Source: Gemmobacter aquatilis (GTDB taxonomy: Bacteria; Pseudomonadota; Alphaproteobacteria; Rhodobacterales; Rhodobacteraceae). Taken from it: DNA of 64,000 nucleotides. Positions 15,916 through 25,748 of the stretch are shown here, piece after piece. The translations under genes were made by a program, and so were the position numbers. The stretch lies in the NCBI RefSeq assembly GCF_900110025.1, contig NZ_FOCE01000002.1, positions 1 to 64,000 of the forward strand. Direction: 5' to 3'. The notes under the pieces were generated by a model. That model worked only from the letters and a program-made list of their open reading frames with translations. It ran no database searches and was not told where the DNA came from. The number at the start of each line of letters is the position of its first letter. Position 1 is the stretch's first letter.

Positions 15916-17730
15916 ATGAGACAGGACTTTTTCAGCACGATGCGCAGAATCGGGATGATCGCGGGGCTTGCGCTTCTCGCATCTCCAGTCTTGAGCGACT
16001 CACCTGAACACGCCATAGCTATGTATGGTGAACCGGCCCTCCCACCGGATTTTGTGTCTCTGCCCTATGCCAACCCCGAAGCGCCCAAGGGTGGCCAGAT
16101 CGTGTTCGGCGAGGCGGGCGGGTTCGACAGCCTCAACCCCTATATCGTGAAGGGCAACGCGCCCTCGCAGATCACGCCCTTCACCGTCGAAACCCTGATG
16201 GGGCGCAGTCTGGACGAACCGTTCACGCTTTATGGCCTGCTGGCCGAATCAATCCAGACTGACGCGGCGCGCAGTTATGTGGCCTTCACGCTGCGCGAAA
16301 ATGCCCGATTCTCTGATGGATCGCCGGTCACTCCCGAAGATGTGATCTGGTCGTTCGAGACGTTGGGCACCCAAGGGCAGCCGCGCTATGCTACCGCCTG
16401 GCGCAAGATCGCCAGCGCCGAGATCACCGGCCCGCGTAGCGTGAAATTCACCTTCAACGTGCAAGACCGGGAACTGCCGCTGATCCTCGGCCTGCGCCCG
16501 ATCCTGAAAAAGGCGCAATGGGCGGGCAAGGATTTCACCGCCTCGTCGCTGGAAGCGCCGATAGGGTCCGGCCCCTATGTCGTCGATACGTTCGAGCCGG
16601 GCCGCTTCATTGCGTTCCGCCGCAACCCCGATTGGTGGGGCAAGGATCTGCCGTTCAACCGTGGCCTCTATAATGCCGACACGCTGCGCGTCGAATATTT
16701 CGGCGTGGATACCGCGCTGTTCGAGGCGTTCAAGGGCGGCGCGATTTCCAGTTTCCGCGAATTGAACCCGGCGAAATGGGCCGCGAATTACGATTTCCCC
16801 GCCGTTGCCGCAGGCGATGTGGTGAAAGAAGAAATCCCGCATGGCCGCCCATCGGGGATCGAAGGCTTTGCCTTCAACACCCGCAACCCGCTGTTCGCCG
16901 ACTGGCGCGTGCGCGAGGCGCTGATCCATGCCTTCAACTTCGAACTGGTGAACCAGACGCTGAACGGCGGGGTGCAGCCGCGCATCACCTCGTATTTCTC
17001 CAACTCCGCGCTGGGGATGGAGCCGGGCAAACCGGCCGAGGGCCGGGTGAAGGACTTGCTCACCCCTTTCGCCGCCGATCTGCTGCCCGGCGCGCTGGAC
17101 GGCTACACCCTGCCGGTGTCCGATGGCAGCGAGGCCAACCGCAAGAACATCCGCACCGCCACCAAACTGCTGGCCGAGGCCGGGTGGACGGTGCAGGACG
17201 GTGTGCTGAAAAACGCCGCAGGCCAGCCCTTCGCCTTTGAAATCCTGCTGACCCAGGGCCAGGACGAGATGATCTCTGCCGCCGCGATCTATGTGGAATC
17301 GCTCAAACGGCTGGGCATCGACGCCCGCATCACCACGGTGGACAATGCGCAATACAAAGAGCGCACCAATGCCTACAGCTTCGACATGACCCATTACATC
17401 CGCGCCCTGACCCCCTCGCCGGGGAACGAGCAGATGCTGTATTGGGGCGCGAAAGGCGTGACCGAACCGGGCACCCGCAACTGGCCCGGCATCAACTCCC
17501 CTGCTGCCGAGGCGATGATTTCCGCCATGCTGACCGCCCCCGATACGCAAGAATTCGCCGCTGCGACGCAGGCGCTCGATCGGGTGCTGACAACGGGTAG
17601 ATATGTGATTCCGGTGTGGTATTCTCGGGTCTCACGGCTCGCCTACCGCAAAGAGCTTCACCACCCTGCCCGCCTGCCGCTGTATGGTGACTGGCCGGGC
17701 TGGATGCCGGATGCGTGGTGGGTCGAGTAA
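15916..17730 (+). CDS. YejA-like extracellular peptide-binding protein (SBP family 5)
   Basis: A 604-residue periplasmic solute-binding protein for oligopeptides or microcin-like peptides. An N-terminal signal peptide is visible (MRRIGMIAGLALLASPVLS). The family 5 pattern follows: YANPEAPKGGQIVFGEAGGFDSLNPY, FTLRENARFSDGSPVTPEDVIWSF, and GSGPYVV...FRRNPDWWGKD. These blocks match YejA-type proteins. Starts at 15916 and 15940 are both possible; 15916 is closer to an AAAGGA box. No permease or ATPase genes adjoin, so the cognate transporter is elsewhere. An entericidin gene follows. Confidence 0.9.
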   Translation: MRQDFFSTMRRIGMIAGLALLASPVLSDSPEHAIAMYGEPALPPDFVSLPYANPEAPKGGQIVFGEAGGFDSLNPYIVKGNAPSQITPFTVETLMGRSLDEPFTLYGLLAESIQTDAARSYVAFTLRENARFSDGSPVTPEDVIWSFETLGTQGQPRYATAWRKIASAEITGPRSVKFTFNVQDRELPLILGLRPILKKAQWAGKDFTASSLEAPIGSGPYVVDTFEPGRFIAFRRNPDWWGKDLPFNRGLYNADTLRVEYFGVDTALFEAFKGGAISSFRELNPAKWAANYDFPAVAAGDVVKEEIPHGRPSGIEGFAFNTRNPLFADWRVREALIHAFNFELVNQTLNGGVQPRITSYFSNSALGMEPGKPAEGRVKDLLTPFAADLLPGALDGYTLPVSDGSEANRKNIRTATKLLAEAGWTVQDGVLKNAAGQPFAFEILLTQGQDEMISAAAIYVESLKRLGIDARITTVDNAQYKERTNAYSFDMTHYIRALTPSPGNEQMLYWGAKGVTEPGTRNWPGINSPAAEAMISAMLTAPDTQEFAAATQALDRVLTTGRYVIPVWYSRVSRLAYRKELHHPARLPLYGDWPGWMPDAWWVE

Positions 17731-17798
17731 ACCAGTTTGCGCTGCGGGGTACCCCGCAGCGCATCACAAGAATAAACCAAGGCAGAAGAGCAGACCCC

Positions 17799-17915
17799 AT
17801 GAAGAAACTTCTGATGATTGCCACGCTGGCGGCACTGGCAGGCTGCAACACCGTGGATGGTGTCGGGCGCGACATCTCGGGCGGCGCCAATCAGGTGGCA
17901 GGCTGGCTGGGCTGA
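17799..17915 (+). CDS. entericidin EcnA/B-family small lipoprotein
   Basis: A 38-residue lipoprotein precursor. It has a basic start (MKK), a short hydrophobic segment and the lipobox LAGC with the lipidated Cys16, then NTVDGVGRDISGGANQVAGW, which matches the entericidin pattern. Family members are cell-envelope lipoproteins; the toxin/antidote role described in enterobacteria is not established for orphan copies like this one. It lies 68 bases after the peptide-binding protein. Confidence 0.88.
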   Translation: MKKLLMIATLAALAGCNTVDGVGRDISGGANQVAGWLG

Positions 17916-17940
17916 CGCCCAGCCCTTCGGCCCCCCGCGC

Positions 17941-19005
17941 TCAGGCGCCCCAGGTCCGCCGCAGCACGCCCATCCAGTTCGACCAGCGCAGCTTCTCGAT
18001 CAGCGCCTCGTTATAGCCATGCGCGGCGAGGGCGGCGAGCAGGTTGGGCAGGCCCGCTGCATCGGTGATCCCCTCCGGGATCGCCGCCCCGTCGAAATCC
18101 GACCCGAAGCCCACATGGTCTTCGCCCAGGTGTTCGATCAGATGGTCCAGATGGCGCAGCACCGGCTCCCATCCCATCGCGGTCGATCGTTTGCCATCGG
18201 GCCACAGGAACACCGTGGCGAAGTTCAACCCCACCATGCCGCCGCTCTCGCGGATCATCGCCAGTTGGCGGTTGGTCAGGTTGCGGGTCGAAGGCGTCAC
18301 CGCATGGGCGTTGGAATGGGTGGCGATCAGCGGCGCATCGGAAAGCGCCGCCACATCGTTGAACCCGGCCTCGTTCAGGTGGCTCAGATCGACGACCATG
18401 CGCAGCGCATTGCATTCGCGCACCAGCCGCTTGCCTGCCGCCGTCAGCCCCGGCCCGGTATCGGGGCTGCCCGGAAACCGGAACGGCACGCCATGGCCAA
18501 AGATCGTCGGGCGCGACCAGACCGGCCCGATGGAGCGCAGCCCCATGGCATGAAAGGCGTGCAGCGCATCAAGGCTGTCATCAATCGCCTCGGCGCCTTC
18601 CATATGCATCACGCCCGCAATCGCGCCCGCCGCCTGCGCCGCCTCGATCTCGGCCACGCTGCGGCAGATGCGGAACGCGCCTTGCGAGCTGCGCTCCATC
18701 CACAGCAGATGCCCCGCCATGGACAGCGCGACCGGCTGCGCCACCGCCAGCGGGATCATCGCCGGAAGCTCGATCTCGTAGGGCGGGTTGTCCATCATCG
18801 CGTCGTAATTCGGCGCGCCCGGATCTGCGGGGCTGGGGATATAGATGGCGAACATGCCACCCGCAAAGCCGCCCGCCTGCATCCGCGGCAGATCCAGATG
18901 GCCGCGCCCCTCGCCTGTCAGCCAGATCGCCTCGCGCTTGGCTGGCGCCATTTGCAGCCGCAGCAGGATGTCATTATGGCCGTCGAATACCGGCTGAAGC
19001 CCCAT
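17941..19005 (-). CDS. membrane dipeptidase (M19, renal dipeptidase family)
   Basis: A 354-residue zinc peptidase of the M19 family, hydrolysing dipeptides, possibly including D-amino acid dipeptides. The metal-binding motif DGHNDILLRL is near the N-terminus. Further motifs include MHMEGAEAI with the bridging Glu, SHLNEAGF and ATHSNAHAV with metal-binding His residues, and FGSDFDGA. The start at 19005 places DGHND at residue 8, with GGGGAGA upstream as a ribosome-binding site. Convergent with the entericidin gene. Confidence 0.92.
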   Translation of the reverse strand: MGLQPVFDGHNDILLRLQMAPAKREAIWLTGEGRGHLDLPRMQAGGFAGGMFAIYIPSPADPGAPNYDAMMDNPPYEIELPAMIPLAVAQPVALSMAGHLLWMERSSQGAFRICRSVAEIEAAQAAGAIAGVMHMEGAEAIDDSLDALHAFHAMGLRSIGPVWSRPTIFGHGVPFRFPGSPDTGPGLTAAGKRLVRECNALRMVVDLSHLNEAGFNDVAALSDAPLIATHSNAHAVTPSTRNLTNRQLAMIRESGGMVGLNFATVFLWPDGKRSTAMGWEPVLRHLDHLIEHLGEDHVGFGSDFDGAAIPEGITDAAGLPNLLAALAAHGYNEALIEKLRWSNWMGVLRRTWGA

Positions 19006-19067
19006 GTCCGTCTCCCCGTCTTGTCTTTTCGGCGAACCTGCCACGCGCTGCGGGGGAAGACCAGAGG

Positions 19068-19463
19068 TCAGCAACAGCCCGATGTCGCAAGCCCGGTCAG
19101 GATCGGGCAATCGGGCCGGTGATCGCCCGCGCAAGCCGTGACAAGATCGGACAAGGTGCGCTGCATCGCCTCCAGCTCGGCGATCTTGGCGCCGATCTGC
19201 ACCAGATGCGCCTCGGCCAGCGCTTTCACATCCGCACTGGCCCTTCCCTTGTCCTCATACAGCGCCAGCAGCGTGCGACATTCCTCGATCGAGAATCCCA
19301 GCCCCCGCGCCCGGCCCAGAAAGGCCAGCTTGTGCAGATCGCTTTCGCGAAAGGCGCGATAGCCGTTCGCCTGCCGCTGCGGGCGGATCAACCCGATCTC
19401 CTCGTAATAGCGGATCGTCTTGGCGGGCAGACCCGCCCGCACGGCCACTTCCTTGATGTTCAT
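19068..19463 (-). CDS. cueR: CueR-type copper-responsive MerR regulator
   Basis: A 131-residue MerR-family activator sensing Cu(I). The N-terminal winged helix is [26 protein letters not shown], followed by the dimerisation helix and a metal-binding loop with Cys111 and Cys119 (CAGDHRPDC), the pair expected for CueR. It also ends in GCC, like other CueR proteins. Its ATG overlaps the copA stop (ATGA), so regulator and pump are one operon. Its targets are probably the two mirrored promoters between copA and copZ. Confidence 0.93.
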   Translation of the reverse strand: MNIKEVAVRAGLPAKTIRYYEEIGLIRPQRQANGYRAFRESDLHKLAFLGRARGLGFSIEECRTLLALYEDKGRASADVKALAEAHLVQIGAKIAELEAMQRTLSDLVTACAGDHRPDCPILTGLATSGCC

Positions 19464-21883
19464 GCTGCCTCCACCGCCTTGATGCGCTTCAACCGCAGCG
19501 CATTGGTCAGAACGAACACCGACGACAGGCCCATCGCCCCCGCCGCCAGCATGGGCGACAGTTGTGGGCCGCCGAACGGCACCAGACCCCCCGCCGCCAC
19601 CGGGATCAGCGCGGCGTTGTAACCAAAGGCCCAGATCAGGTTCTGCCGGATATTGCGCATCACCGCCCGGCTGATGCGGATCGCAGAGGCCACCGCCAGC
19701 GGATCGCCGGTCATCAGCACCACCTCTGCCGCCTCGATGGCGACATCGGTGCCGGTGCCGATGGCGATGCCCACATCCGCCGCCGCCAGTGCCGGGGCAT
19801 CGTTGATGCCGTCGCCCACGAAAGCCACGCCGGGTTTCAGCCCGCGCACCACATCGACCTTGCCACCCGGCAGCACCTCGGCATGAATATCGGTGATACC
19901 CAGTTCCGCCGCGATGGCACGCGCCACGCGTTCGGCATCGCCGGTGATCATCGTGGCTTCCACCCCCATCGCCTTCAGCGCGCCAACCGCCGCCGCCGCC
20001 GTCGGCTTCACCTTGTCCGCCACCGCCAGCACGCCCATCGGCTTGCCGTCCAGCGCCAGATAGACCGGGGTCTTGCCCTGCACCGCAAAGCCCTCGCCCT
20101 CCACCAGCCATGGCCCCAGCCCCTGCGGGAACATCCGCGCCGCGCCCAGCGTCACGCGGTGCCCCTCCACCATCGCCTCGGCCCCATGGCCTGGCGTGGC
20201 GGTGAACCCAGAGGCGTCAGGCACCTGCAACCCCTGCCCCTGCGCCGCCTGCACCACCGCCCGCGCCAAAGGATGCTCCGACTGCGCCTCCACCGCAGCC
20301 GCCAACCGCAGCAGATGGCCGGATTTCGGTTTGAGGTCGGTCAGCACCGGATGCCCCTCGGTCAGCGTGCCGGTCTTGTCAAAGGCCACGCGCCCCACCT
20401 CGGCCAGCGTCTGCAACGCCTCGCCCCGGCGGAACAGCACGCCCAGTTCCGCCGCCCGCCCGGTGCCCACCATGATCGACACCGGCGTGGCCAGCCCCAT
20501 GGCACAGGGGCAGGCGATGATCAGCACCGACACCCCGGCCACCAGCGCCTCGGCCAGCCCCGGCCCGAAGATCAGCCAGACCCCCACCGTCAGCACCGCC
20601 AGCCCCATCACCACCGGCACGAACCACAGGGTGATCCGGTCCACCAGCGCCTGAACCGGCAGCTTGGCGCCCTGCGCCTCTTCCACCATCGCAATGATGC
20701 GCGACAGTACGGTATCGGCGCCGACCTGCGTCACCCGCATCACCAGTGCCCCGGTGCCGTTCACCGTGCCGCCGGTCACCGCATCGCCCGGCGCCTTGGC
20801 CACCGGCAGCGCCTCGCCCGTCAGCATCGCCTCATCCACCGCCGAGCGGCCTTCTTCCACCATCCCATCCAGCGCGATCCGTTCGCCGGGCCGGACCAGC
20901 AGCCGCGCCCCGGGGCGGATCGCCGCAATCGGCGCCTCGATCCAGCCCTCCGGCCCCTCGACCTGCGCCACCTTCGGCTGCAAGCCGATCAGCCCGGCAA
21001 TCGCCGCGCCCGCGCGCCCGCGCGCCCGCGCCTCCAGCGTGCGGCCCAGCAGGATCAGCACCACGATCACCGCCGCCGCCTCGAAATACACCGCCCGCGT
21101 GGCATCGGGCAGCAGACCTGGCGCAAAGGTCGCCAGTGTCGAATAGGCCCAGGCGGCAAAGGTGCCCACCGCCACAAGGCTGTTCATGTCCGGCCCGCCC
21201 CGCAGCAGTGCCGGAATCCCCTTGGTGTAAAAGCGCCGCCCCGGAAACAGCAAGACCAGCGTTGCCAGCACGAATTCCAGCGGCCACAGCAGCTCCATCG
21301 GCAGCCGCATCATCAGCCAGTGATGGAAGGCAGGCACCAGATGCCCGCCCATCTCGACCACGAAGACCGGCAGCGTCAGCCCTGCCGCAATCACCGTATC
21401 GCGCCGCAGATGCGTAAGTTCCACCAGCCGTGCATCCGGGTCGGCCTGCGCCATCGCCGCCGCCTCATACCCCGCCCGCGTCACCGCCGCCGCCAGCAGA
21501 TCGGGCGTCGCGGCGCCATCCCACAGCGTCACCGTGGCCCGCCGCGCCGCCAGATTGGCCGAGGCCGCAATCACCCCCGGCTGCGCCTTCAGCACCCGTT
21601 CCACCCGCGCCGTGCAAGAGGCACAGGTCATCCCCTCCACCGCAAGCTGCACGGTCACCTGCCGTGCCGGATAGCCCGCCTTGGCCAGCGCCCCGGCCAA
21701 CCCTTCCCGCGTGGCGGGCGCCGCGAATTGCACATCGGCACTTTCATCCGCCAGATTGACCCGCGCCACCGCGACCCCCGGCTGCGCCTTCAGCACCCGC
21801 TCCGCCCGCGCCACGCAAGAGGCACAGGTCATCCCCTCCAGCCGGAAGCGGGCGGTCTCGGTCATATCGGCACTGTCAGGCAT
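19460..21883 (-). CDS. copA: P1B-1-type Cu(I)-exporting ATPase
   Basis: An 807-residue copper efflux pump of the inner membrane. Two N-terminal metal-binding domains each have GMTCASC (Cys20/23 and Cys87/90). The membrane CPC motif lies in [13 protein letters not shown]. The phosphorylation site is DKTGTLTEG, the nucleotide domain has the SEHPLARA motif, and the hinge is [10 protein letters not shown]. Eight transmembrane segments are apparent. Transcription starts from a CueR-type promoter at 21905-21935, with cueR as the next gene. Confidence 0.97.
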   Translation of the reverse strand: MPDSADMTETARFRLEGMTCASCVARAERVLKAQPGVAVARVNLADESADVQFAAPATREGLAGALAKAGYPARQVTVQLAVEGMTCASCTARVERVLKAQPGVIAASANLAARRATVTLWDGAATPDLLAAAVTRAGYEAAAMAQADPDARLVELTHLRRDTVIAAGLTLPVFVVEMGGHLVPAFHHWLMMRLPMELLWPLEFVLATLVLLFPGRRFYTKGIPALLRGGPDMNSLVAVGTFAAWAYSTLATFAPGLLPDATRAVYFEAAAVIVVLILLGRTLEARARGRAGAAIAGLIGLQPKVAQVEGPEGWIEAPIAAIRPGARLLVRPGERIALDGMVEEGRSAVDEAMLTGEALPVAKAPGDAVTGGTVNGTGALVMRVTQVGADTVLSRIIAMVEEAQGAKLPVQALVDRITLWFVPVVMGLAVLTVGVWLIFGPGLAEALVAGVSVLIIACPCAMGLATPVSIMVGTGRAAELGVLFRRGEALQTLAEVGRVAFDKTGTLTEGHPVLTDLKPKSGHLLRLAAAVEAQSEHPLARAVVQAAQGQGLQVPDASGFTATPGHGAEAMVEGHRVTLGAARMFPQGLGPWLVEGEGFAVQGKTPVYLALDGKPMGVLAVADKVKPTAAAAVGALKAMGVEATMITGDAERVARAIAAELGITDIHAEVLPGGKVDVVRGLKPGVAFVGDGINDAPALAAADVGIAIGTGTDVAIEAAEVVLMTGDPLAVASAIRISRAVMRNIRQNLIWAFGYNAALIPVAAGGLVPFGGPQLSPMLAAGAMGLSSVFVLTNALRLKRIKAVEAA

Positions 21884-21904
21884 CGGGGGAACTCCTTTGT
21901 CTTG

Positions 21905-21935
21905 GATATGGGGCTTCCCGTCACGGGAAGGTCAA
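21905..21935 (-). promoter_or_regulatory. CueR-type promoter of copA-cueR
   Basis: On the minus strand TTGACC, a 19-bp spacer containing the dyad TTCCCGTGACGGGAA, and CATATC. The overlong spacer with a dyad is the hallmark of MerR-family activated promoters. Confidence 0.85.
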
Positions 21936-21973
21936 CCTCTTTTCCCCTCACGATCCCGTCACCACGATGCCGC

Positions 21974-22004
21974 TTGACCTTCCAGCCACAGGAAGCCCCA
22001 TATC
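21974..22004 (+). promoter_or_regulatory. CueR-type promoter of copZ
   Basis: TTGACC (21974-21979), a 19-bp spacer with dyad TTCC...GGAA, and CATATC (21999-22004). It is nearly a mirror copy of the copA promoter on the opposite strand, even downstream to AAAGGAGT. Confidence 0.85.
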
Positions 22005-22023
22005 GAAGACAAAGGAGTCCACC

Positions 22024-22221
22024 ATGACCAAACTTGCCATTCCCGACATGAGCTGCGGCCATTGCCGTGCCTCGATCGAAGCCGCGCTGCGCCCCTTGCC
22101 CGGGGTCACCGCCATCGCCTTCGATGCCGACCAGCGCACGGCCACCATCGAAGGCCCGGCCCAGGTCGCCTTGCTGATCAAGACCCTCGAGTCCATCGGC
22201 TTCCCGGCGCAACCGGCCTGA
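22024..22221 (+). CDS. copZ: copper chaperone CopZ-like heavy-metal-associated protein
   Basis: A 65-residue single HMA domain. The Cu(I)-binding motif is MSCGHC (Cys11, Cys14) in a beta-alpha-beta-beta-alpha-beta fold. It carries copper in the cytoplasm and delivers it to CopA. It is divergent from copA-cueR, and its own CueR-type promoter is almost identical to theirs. AAAGGAG precedes the ATG at 22024; the longer upstream open frame runs through the promoter and is not used. Confidence 0.93.
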   Translation: MTKLAIPDMSCGHCRASIEAALRPLPGVTAIAFDADQRTATIEGPAQVALLIKTLESIGFPAQPA

Positions 22222-22446
22222 GACCTGTGGCTCTGCGGCAAGATCGCACAAAAGTTACGCGGAATTGAATCGATTCTGTGGCGACAACCCTTGCCGCCCG
22301 TCCATTCCCGCCGTATCTGCCCGCGAACGCGCCACGAGTCTGCCGCATCGCCGCCGGTTTCCCGGTTCAGCATGGGGTTTATCGCAGTGGCGGGGGCGCC
22401 CGCCGCCCGACCCCATAAGCAGAGCCAGTGAACCGGAGCAAACATC

Positions 22447-22581
22447 ATGGCCACCTCGGAACCGAAACCGCAACCGCAGCAGGGCGGCACCCCCAGCCCC
22501 GCGCAGCAGCAGGGCCAGACCGCCCAGCCGCAGCCGCAACAGGGCAGCACGCCCGTGTTCCGCGACTGGGCCGCGATCTGA
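22447..22581 (+). CDS. Pro/Gln-rich microprotein (44 aa)
   Basis: A 44-residue protein made mostly of Pro, Gln, Gly, Thr and Ala with a short C-terminal block FRDWAAI. Two similar halves (PKPQPQQGGTP and PQPQQGSTP) suggest an internal duplication. GGAG lies about 9 bases before the ATG at 22447. No known domain. The composition differs from its neighbours and it would be disordered. Expression is not shown. Confidence 0.45.
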   Translation: MATSEPKPQPQQGGTPSPAQQQGQTAQPQPQQGSTPVFRDWAAI

Positions 22582-22677
22582 TCCACCAGCCCACCGGAGC
22601 TTGGACCGGGGCTTGGAATCGACTGGGCGAGCCATTAGGCTCGCCCGTGTCATTTCAGGGGGCCGCAGCGCCGCACC

Positions 22678-23043
22678 ATGCCCGAACCCGTTTCCTCCAT
22701 CCCCAATCTCGGCCCGGCGTCAGAGGCGGCTTTTGCCCGCGCGGGCATCCATTCTGCCGAAGAGATCCGCGCCTTGGGCGCTGATGCCGCCTATCTGGCG
22801 CTGCTGCGATCCGGCACGCAGCCGCATTTCATCGGCTATTACGTTCTGGTGATGGGCCTGCAGGGCCGCCCGTGGAACGATTGTCAGGGCGCCGAGAAAA
22901 AGGCGCTGCGGGCGAAATTCGATGCGCTGAAGGCCGAGGCAGGCCCGGCTCTGGCAAAAACCAAGGGCCGCTCCGATCTGGAAGCGGCCCTTGACATGTT
23001 GGGTGTGGTGGAGCGCGCTCCGACGCCCCGCCGCAAATCTTAG
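22678..23043 (+). CDS. TfoX C-terminal domain protein
   Basis: A 121-residue protein starting with a TfoX_C domain, a helix-hairpin-helix-like fold ([27 protein letters not shown]). TfoX/Sxy regulates competence in Gammaproteobacteria, but stand-alone C-terminal domains like this are widespread and their role is unknown. The last third is basic. Its stop overlaps the ndk stop by four bases on the opposite strand. Confidence 0.82.
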   Translation: MPEPVSSIPNLGPASEAAFARAGIHSAEEIRALGADAAYLALLRSGTQPHFIGYYVLVMGLQGRPWNDCQGAEKKALRAKFDALKAEAGPALAKTKGRSDLEAALDMLGVVERAPTPRRKS

Positions 23044-23462
23044 CCGACCAGTTCAAGGCCCGAGAAGTAGAAGGCAATCTCGCGTGCGGCCGAGGCTTCG
23101 CTGTCCGACCCGTGGACCGAGTTTTCACCCATCGACAGGGCAAATTCCTTGCGGATGGTGCCGTCAGCCGCATTGGCCGGGTTGGTGGCGCCCATCACTT
23201 CGCGGTTTTTCAGAATGGCGCCTTCGCCTTCCAGAACCTGCACAACGACCGGCTCGGAGGCCATGAATTCGCACAGTTCGCCATAGAAGGGGCGCTCTTT
23301 GTGCTCGGCATAGAACTGCCCGGCCTGCGCCATCGACAGGTGGATGCGCTTTTGTGCGACGATGCGCAGACCGGCTTCCTCGAACTTGGCATTGATCTTG
23401 CCGGTGAGGTTGCGCTTGGTTGCGTCGGGCTTGATGATCGACAGGGTGCGTTCGATGGCCAT
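23040..23462 (-). CDS. ndk: nucleoside diphosphate kinase
   Basis: Transfers the gamma-phosphate between nucleoside tri- and diphosphates. The 140-residue protein begins [14 protein letters not shown] and has the active-site histidine His117 in NSVHGSDS, the family signature. Length is standard. It converges with the TfoX_C gene. Confidence 0.98.
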   Translation of the reverse strand: MAIERTLSIIKPDATKRNLTGKINAKFEEAGLRIVAQKRIHLSMAQAGQFYAEHKERPFYGELCEFMASEPVVVQVLEGEGAILKNREVMGATNPANAADGTIRKEFALSMGENSVHGSDSEASAAREIAFYFSGLELVG

Positions 23463-23600
23463 GAGGGCTCTCCATGGAAAAATGCGCGGGATTTGGCCCC
23501 CCGCGCGAATGCTGTTGCGGCCGCTCCCTACCATGGGCTGCGCATGATGAAAAGCCGTGACGGTGGGGGCGCTGCCCCTGCCGCGCGTGCCGCGCGACTC

Positions 23601-23672
23601 CCCCGGGATATTTTCGCCAAGATGAAGAAGGGGCGTCGGCATTGTCTTCATCTTGGTGAAAATATCCCGGGG
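23601..23672. repeat. extragenic palindrome, paired copy (family A)
   Basis: Two 27-base arms (23601-23627 and 23646-23672) pair with a single G/U mismatch around an 18-base loop. Each arm has the core CCCCGGGATATTT...CCAAGATGAAG found elsewhere in the window. It lies in the 306-base gap between ndk and the ABC-F gene, which contains no other gene. Confidence 0.8.
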
Positions 23673-23768
23673 GTCCGGGGGCTGGCCCCCGGCGCTGCCG
23701 CAAATGCGCGATGTGGTCCCCAGAAGGCCCGTTGACGCTGCGCCGCGCATCAGGCAAGGCTCCCGCCC

Positions 23769-25619
23769 ATGCTGCGTATCACCGATATCACCTATTCCGT
23801 CGAAGGCCGCCCCCTGTTCGAAGGGGCCTCGGCCACCATTCCCACCGGCCACAAGGTTGGTCTTGTCGGGCGCAACGGCGCGGGCAAGACCACGCTGTTC
23901 CGCCTGATCAAGGGCGAACTGGCGCTTGAGGGCGGCGAGATCTCGATCCCCGCCCGCGCCCGTATCGGTGGCGTGGCGCAAGAGGTGCCCTCCTCCTCCA
24001 CCTCGCTGCTCGACACCGTGCTGCAGGCCGATACCGAACGCTCTGCCCTGCTGGCCGAGTCGGAAACCGCCACCGACCCGCATCGTATCGCCGAAATCCA
24101 GACCCGCCTCGCCGATATTGATGCCTGGAGCGCAGAGGGCCGCGCCGCAGCCATCCTGCGCGGGCTGGGCTTTGATGCCGAGGCACAATTGCGCCCCTGT
24201 TCCGATTTCTCGGGCGGCTGGCGGATGCGGGTGGCGCTGGCCGGGGTGCTGTTCGCCCAGCCCGACTATCTGCTGCTGGACGAACCGACCAACTACCTCG
24301 ATCTCGAAGGCGCGCTCTGGCTGGAAAGCTATCTGCAGAAATACCCCCATACCGTGCTGATCATTTCGCACGACCGGGGCCTGCTGAACCGCGCGGTGCA
24401 GGGCATCCTGCATCTTGACGCCAGGAAGCTGACCTATTGGAACGGCCCCTACGATCAGTTCGCCCGCCAGATGGCCGAACGCCGCGCCGTGCTGACCGCC
24501 GAGGCCAAGAAGCAGGACGCCCGCCGCGCCCATCTGCAAAGCTTCGTCGATCGCTTCAAGGCCAAGGCCAGCAAGGCCGTGCAGGCGCAAAGCCGCGTGA
24601 AAATGCTGGAAAAGATGACCCCGATCACCGCCCCGGAAGAGGCGCGCAAGCAGGTCTTCACCTTCCCGGCCCCCGAAGAACTGTCGCCGCCGATCATCAA
24701 TATCGAAGGCGCCAATGTCGGCTATGGCGGCCCACCCGTGCTCAAGCGGCTGTCGCTGCGCATAGATCAGGATGACCGCATCGCGCTGCTGGGTCGCAAC
24801 GGAGAAGGAAAATCCACGCTTTCCAAGTTGTTGGCGGGAAAACTTGAAGCGTCCGGGGGGCAGGTTACCCGCCATTCCAAGCTGCGCATCGGCTATTTCG
24901 CGCAGCATCAGGTGGACGAACTGCATATCGACGAAACGCCGCTGCAACATATCCAGCGGCTGCGCCCCACCGAAGGCCAGCCCCGGCTGCGCGCCCGCCT
25001 TGCCGGGTTCGGGCTGATGGCCGATCAGGCCGAAACCGTGGTGGGCCGTCTGTCGGGTGGCCAGAAGGCGCGGCTGTCGCTGCTGCTGGCCACCATCGAT
25101 GCGCCGCATCTCTTGATCCTCGACGAACCGACCAACCACCTTGACATCGAAAGCCGCGAGGCGCTGGTCGAGGCACTGACCGAATATTCCGGCGCCGTGG
25201 TGCTGGTCAGCCATGACATGCACCTGCTGGGCCTTGTGGCCGACCGGCTGTGGCTGGTGAAGGGCGGCGCGGTCACGCCCTACGAGAAGGATCTCGAAAC
25301 CTATCGCGCCGAGCTTCTGGCCGGGGAAGACCCTGTGAAGGAAGTCGCAAAACCCGTTGAAAAGCCGAAGAAACCCAGCCGTGACGAAATTCTTGCCCTG
25401 CGCGGCGAGGTGCGCAAATGCGAAGACCGGCTGGGTAAGCTGAACGAGATGCGCGACAAGCTGGCTGCAAAGCTGGCGGACCCCGCGCTCTATGAAGACA
25501 GCCGCAAGGGCGAGCTTGAGACCTGGAACAAGAAATACGGCGAACTGATGGATGGGCTTGACCGGGCCGAGGCGATGTGGCTGGCCGCACAGGAAAAGCT
25601 GGAAGCTGCAGGGGGGTAG
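23769..25619 (+). CDS. ABC-F family ATPase
   Basis: A 616-residue soluble protein with two ABC domains and no membrane segments, the ABC-F class that acts on ribosomes. Domain 1 has Walker [10 protein letters not shown] and signature/Walker [18 protein letters not shown]...[13 protein letters not shown]. The linker region is basic and helical (about residues 235-300). Domain 2 has GRNGEGKST and [12 protein letters not shown]...[15 protein letters not shown]-terminal coiled coil follows. The overall pattern resembles YheS/Uup proteins. Target translation state unknown. Confidence 0.92.
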   Translation: MLRITDITYSVEGRPLFEGASATIPTGHKVGLVGRNGAGKTTLFRLIKGELALEGGEISIPARARIGGVAQEVPSSSTSLLDTVLQADTERSALLAESETATDPHRIAEIQTRLADIDAWSAEGRAAAILRGLGFDAEAQLRPCSDFSGGWRMRVALAGVLFAQPDYLLLDEPTNYLDLEGALWLESYLQKYPHTVLIISHDRGLLNRAVQGILHLDARKLTYWNGPYDQFARQMAERRAVLTAEAKKQDARRAHLQSFVDRFKAKASKAVQAQSRVKMLEKMTPITAPEEARKQVFTFPAPEELSPPIINIEGANVGYGGPPVLKRLSLRIDQDDRIALLGRNGEGKSTLSKLLAGKLEASGGQVTRHSKLRIGYFAQHQVDELHIDETPLQHIQRLRPTEGQPRLRARLAGFGLMADQAETVVGRLSGGQKARLSLLLATIDAPHLLILDEPTNHLDIESREALVEALTEYSGAVVLVSHDMHLLGLVADRLWLVKGGAVTPYEKDLETYRAELLAGEDPVKEVAKPVEKPKKPSRDEILALRGEVRKCEDRLGKLNEMRDKLAAKLADPALYEDSRKGELETWNKKYGELMDGLDRAEAMWLAAQEKLEAAGG

Positions 25620-25646
25620 CGGCAAGATCTGCCGCAGCTTTACTCG

Positions 25647-25666
25647 TCACGCCGGCGTGATAATGT
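25647..25666 (+). promoter_or_regulatory. 14-bp palindrome abutting a -10-like element before the RTX gene
   Basis: TCACGCCGGCGTGA (25647-25660) is a perfect palindrome, immediately followed by TAATGT, which could serve as a -10 box for the RTX gene. This looks like an operator position, but the binding protein is unknown. Confidence 0.4.
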
Positions 25667-25748
25667 GAACCGATCTGCCAAGCCAGCATCCCATGCCAGC
25701 CGGTGACCCTGACCCTGATCCCGACTGGCCCAACCAGCGGAGGACGAG

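Noticed and set aside
19562-22027. An 821-codon plus-strand frame opposite copA
   Set aside because: The protein is an Arg/His/Gln-rich low-complexity shadow. copA has all P1B ATPase motifs and its own promoter.
23040-25625. An 861-codon minus-strand frame ending in ndk
   Set aside because: Only the last 140 codons encode Ndk. The rest is antisense to the ABC-F gene and crosses the palindrome, so it is not a fusion.
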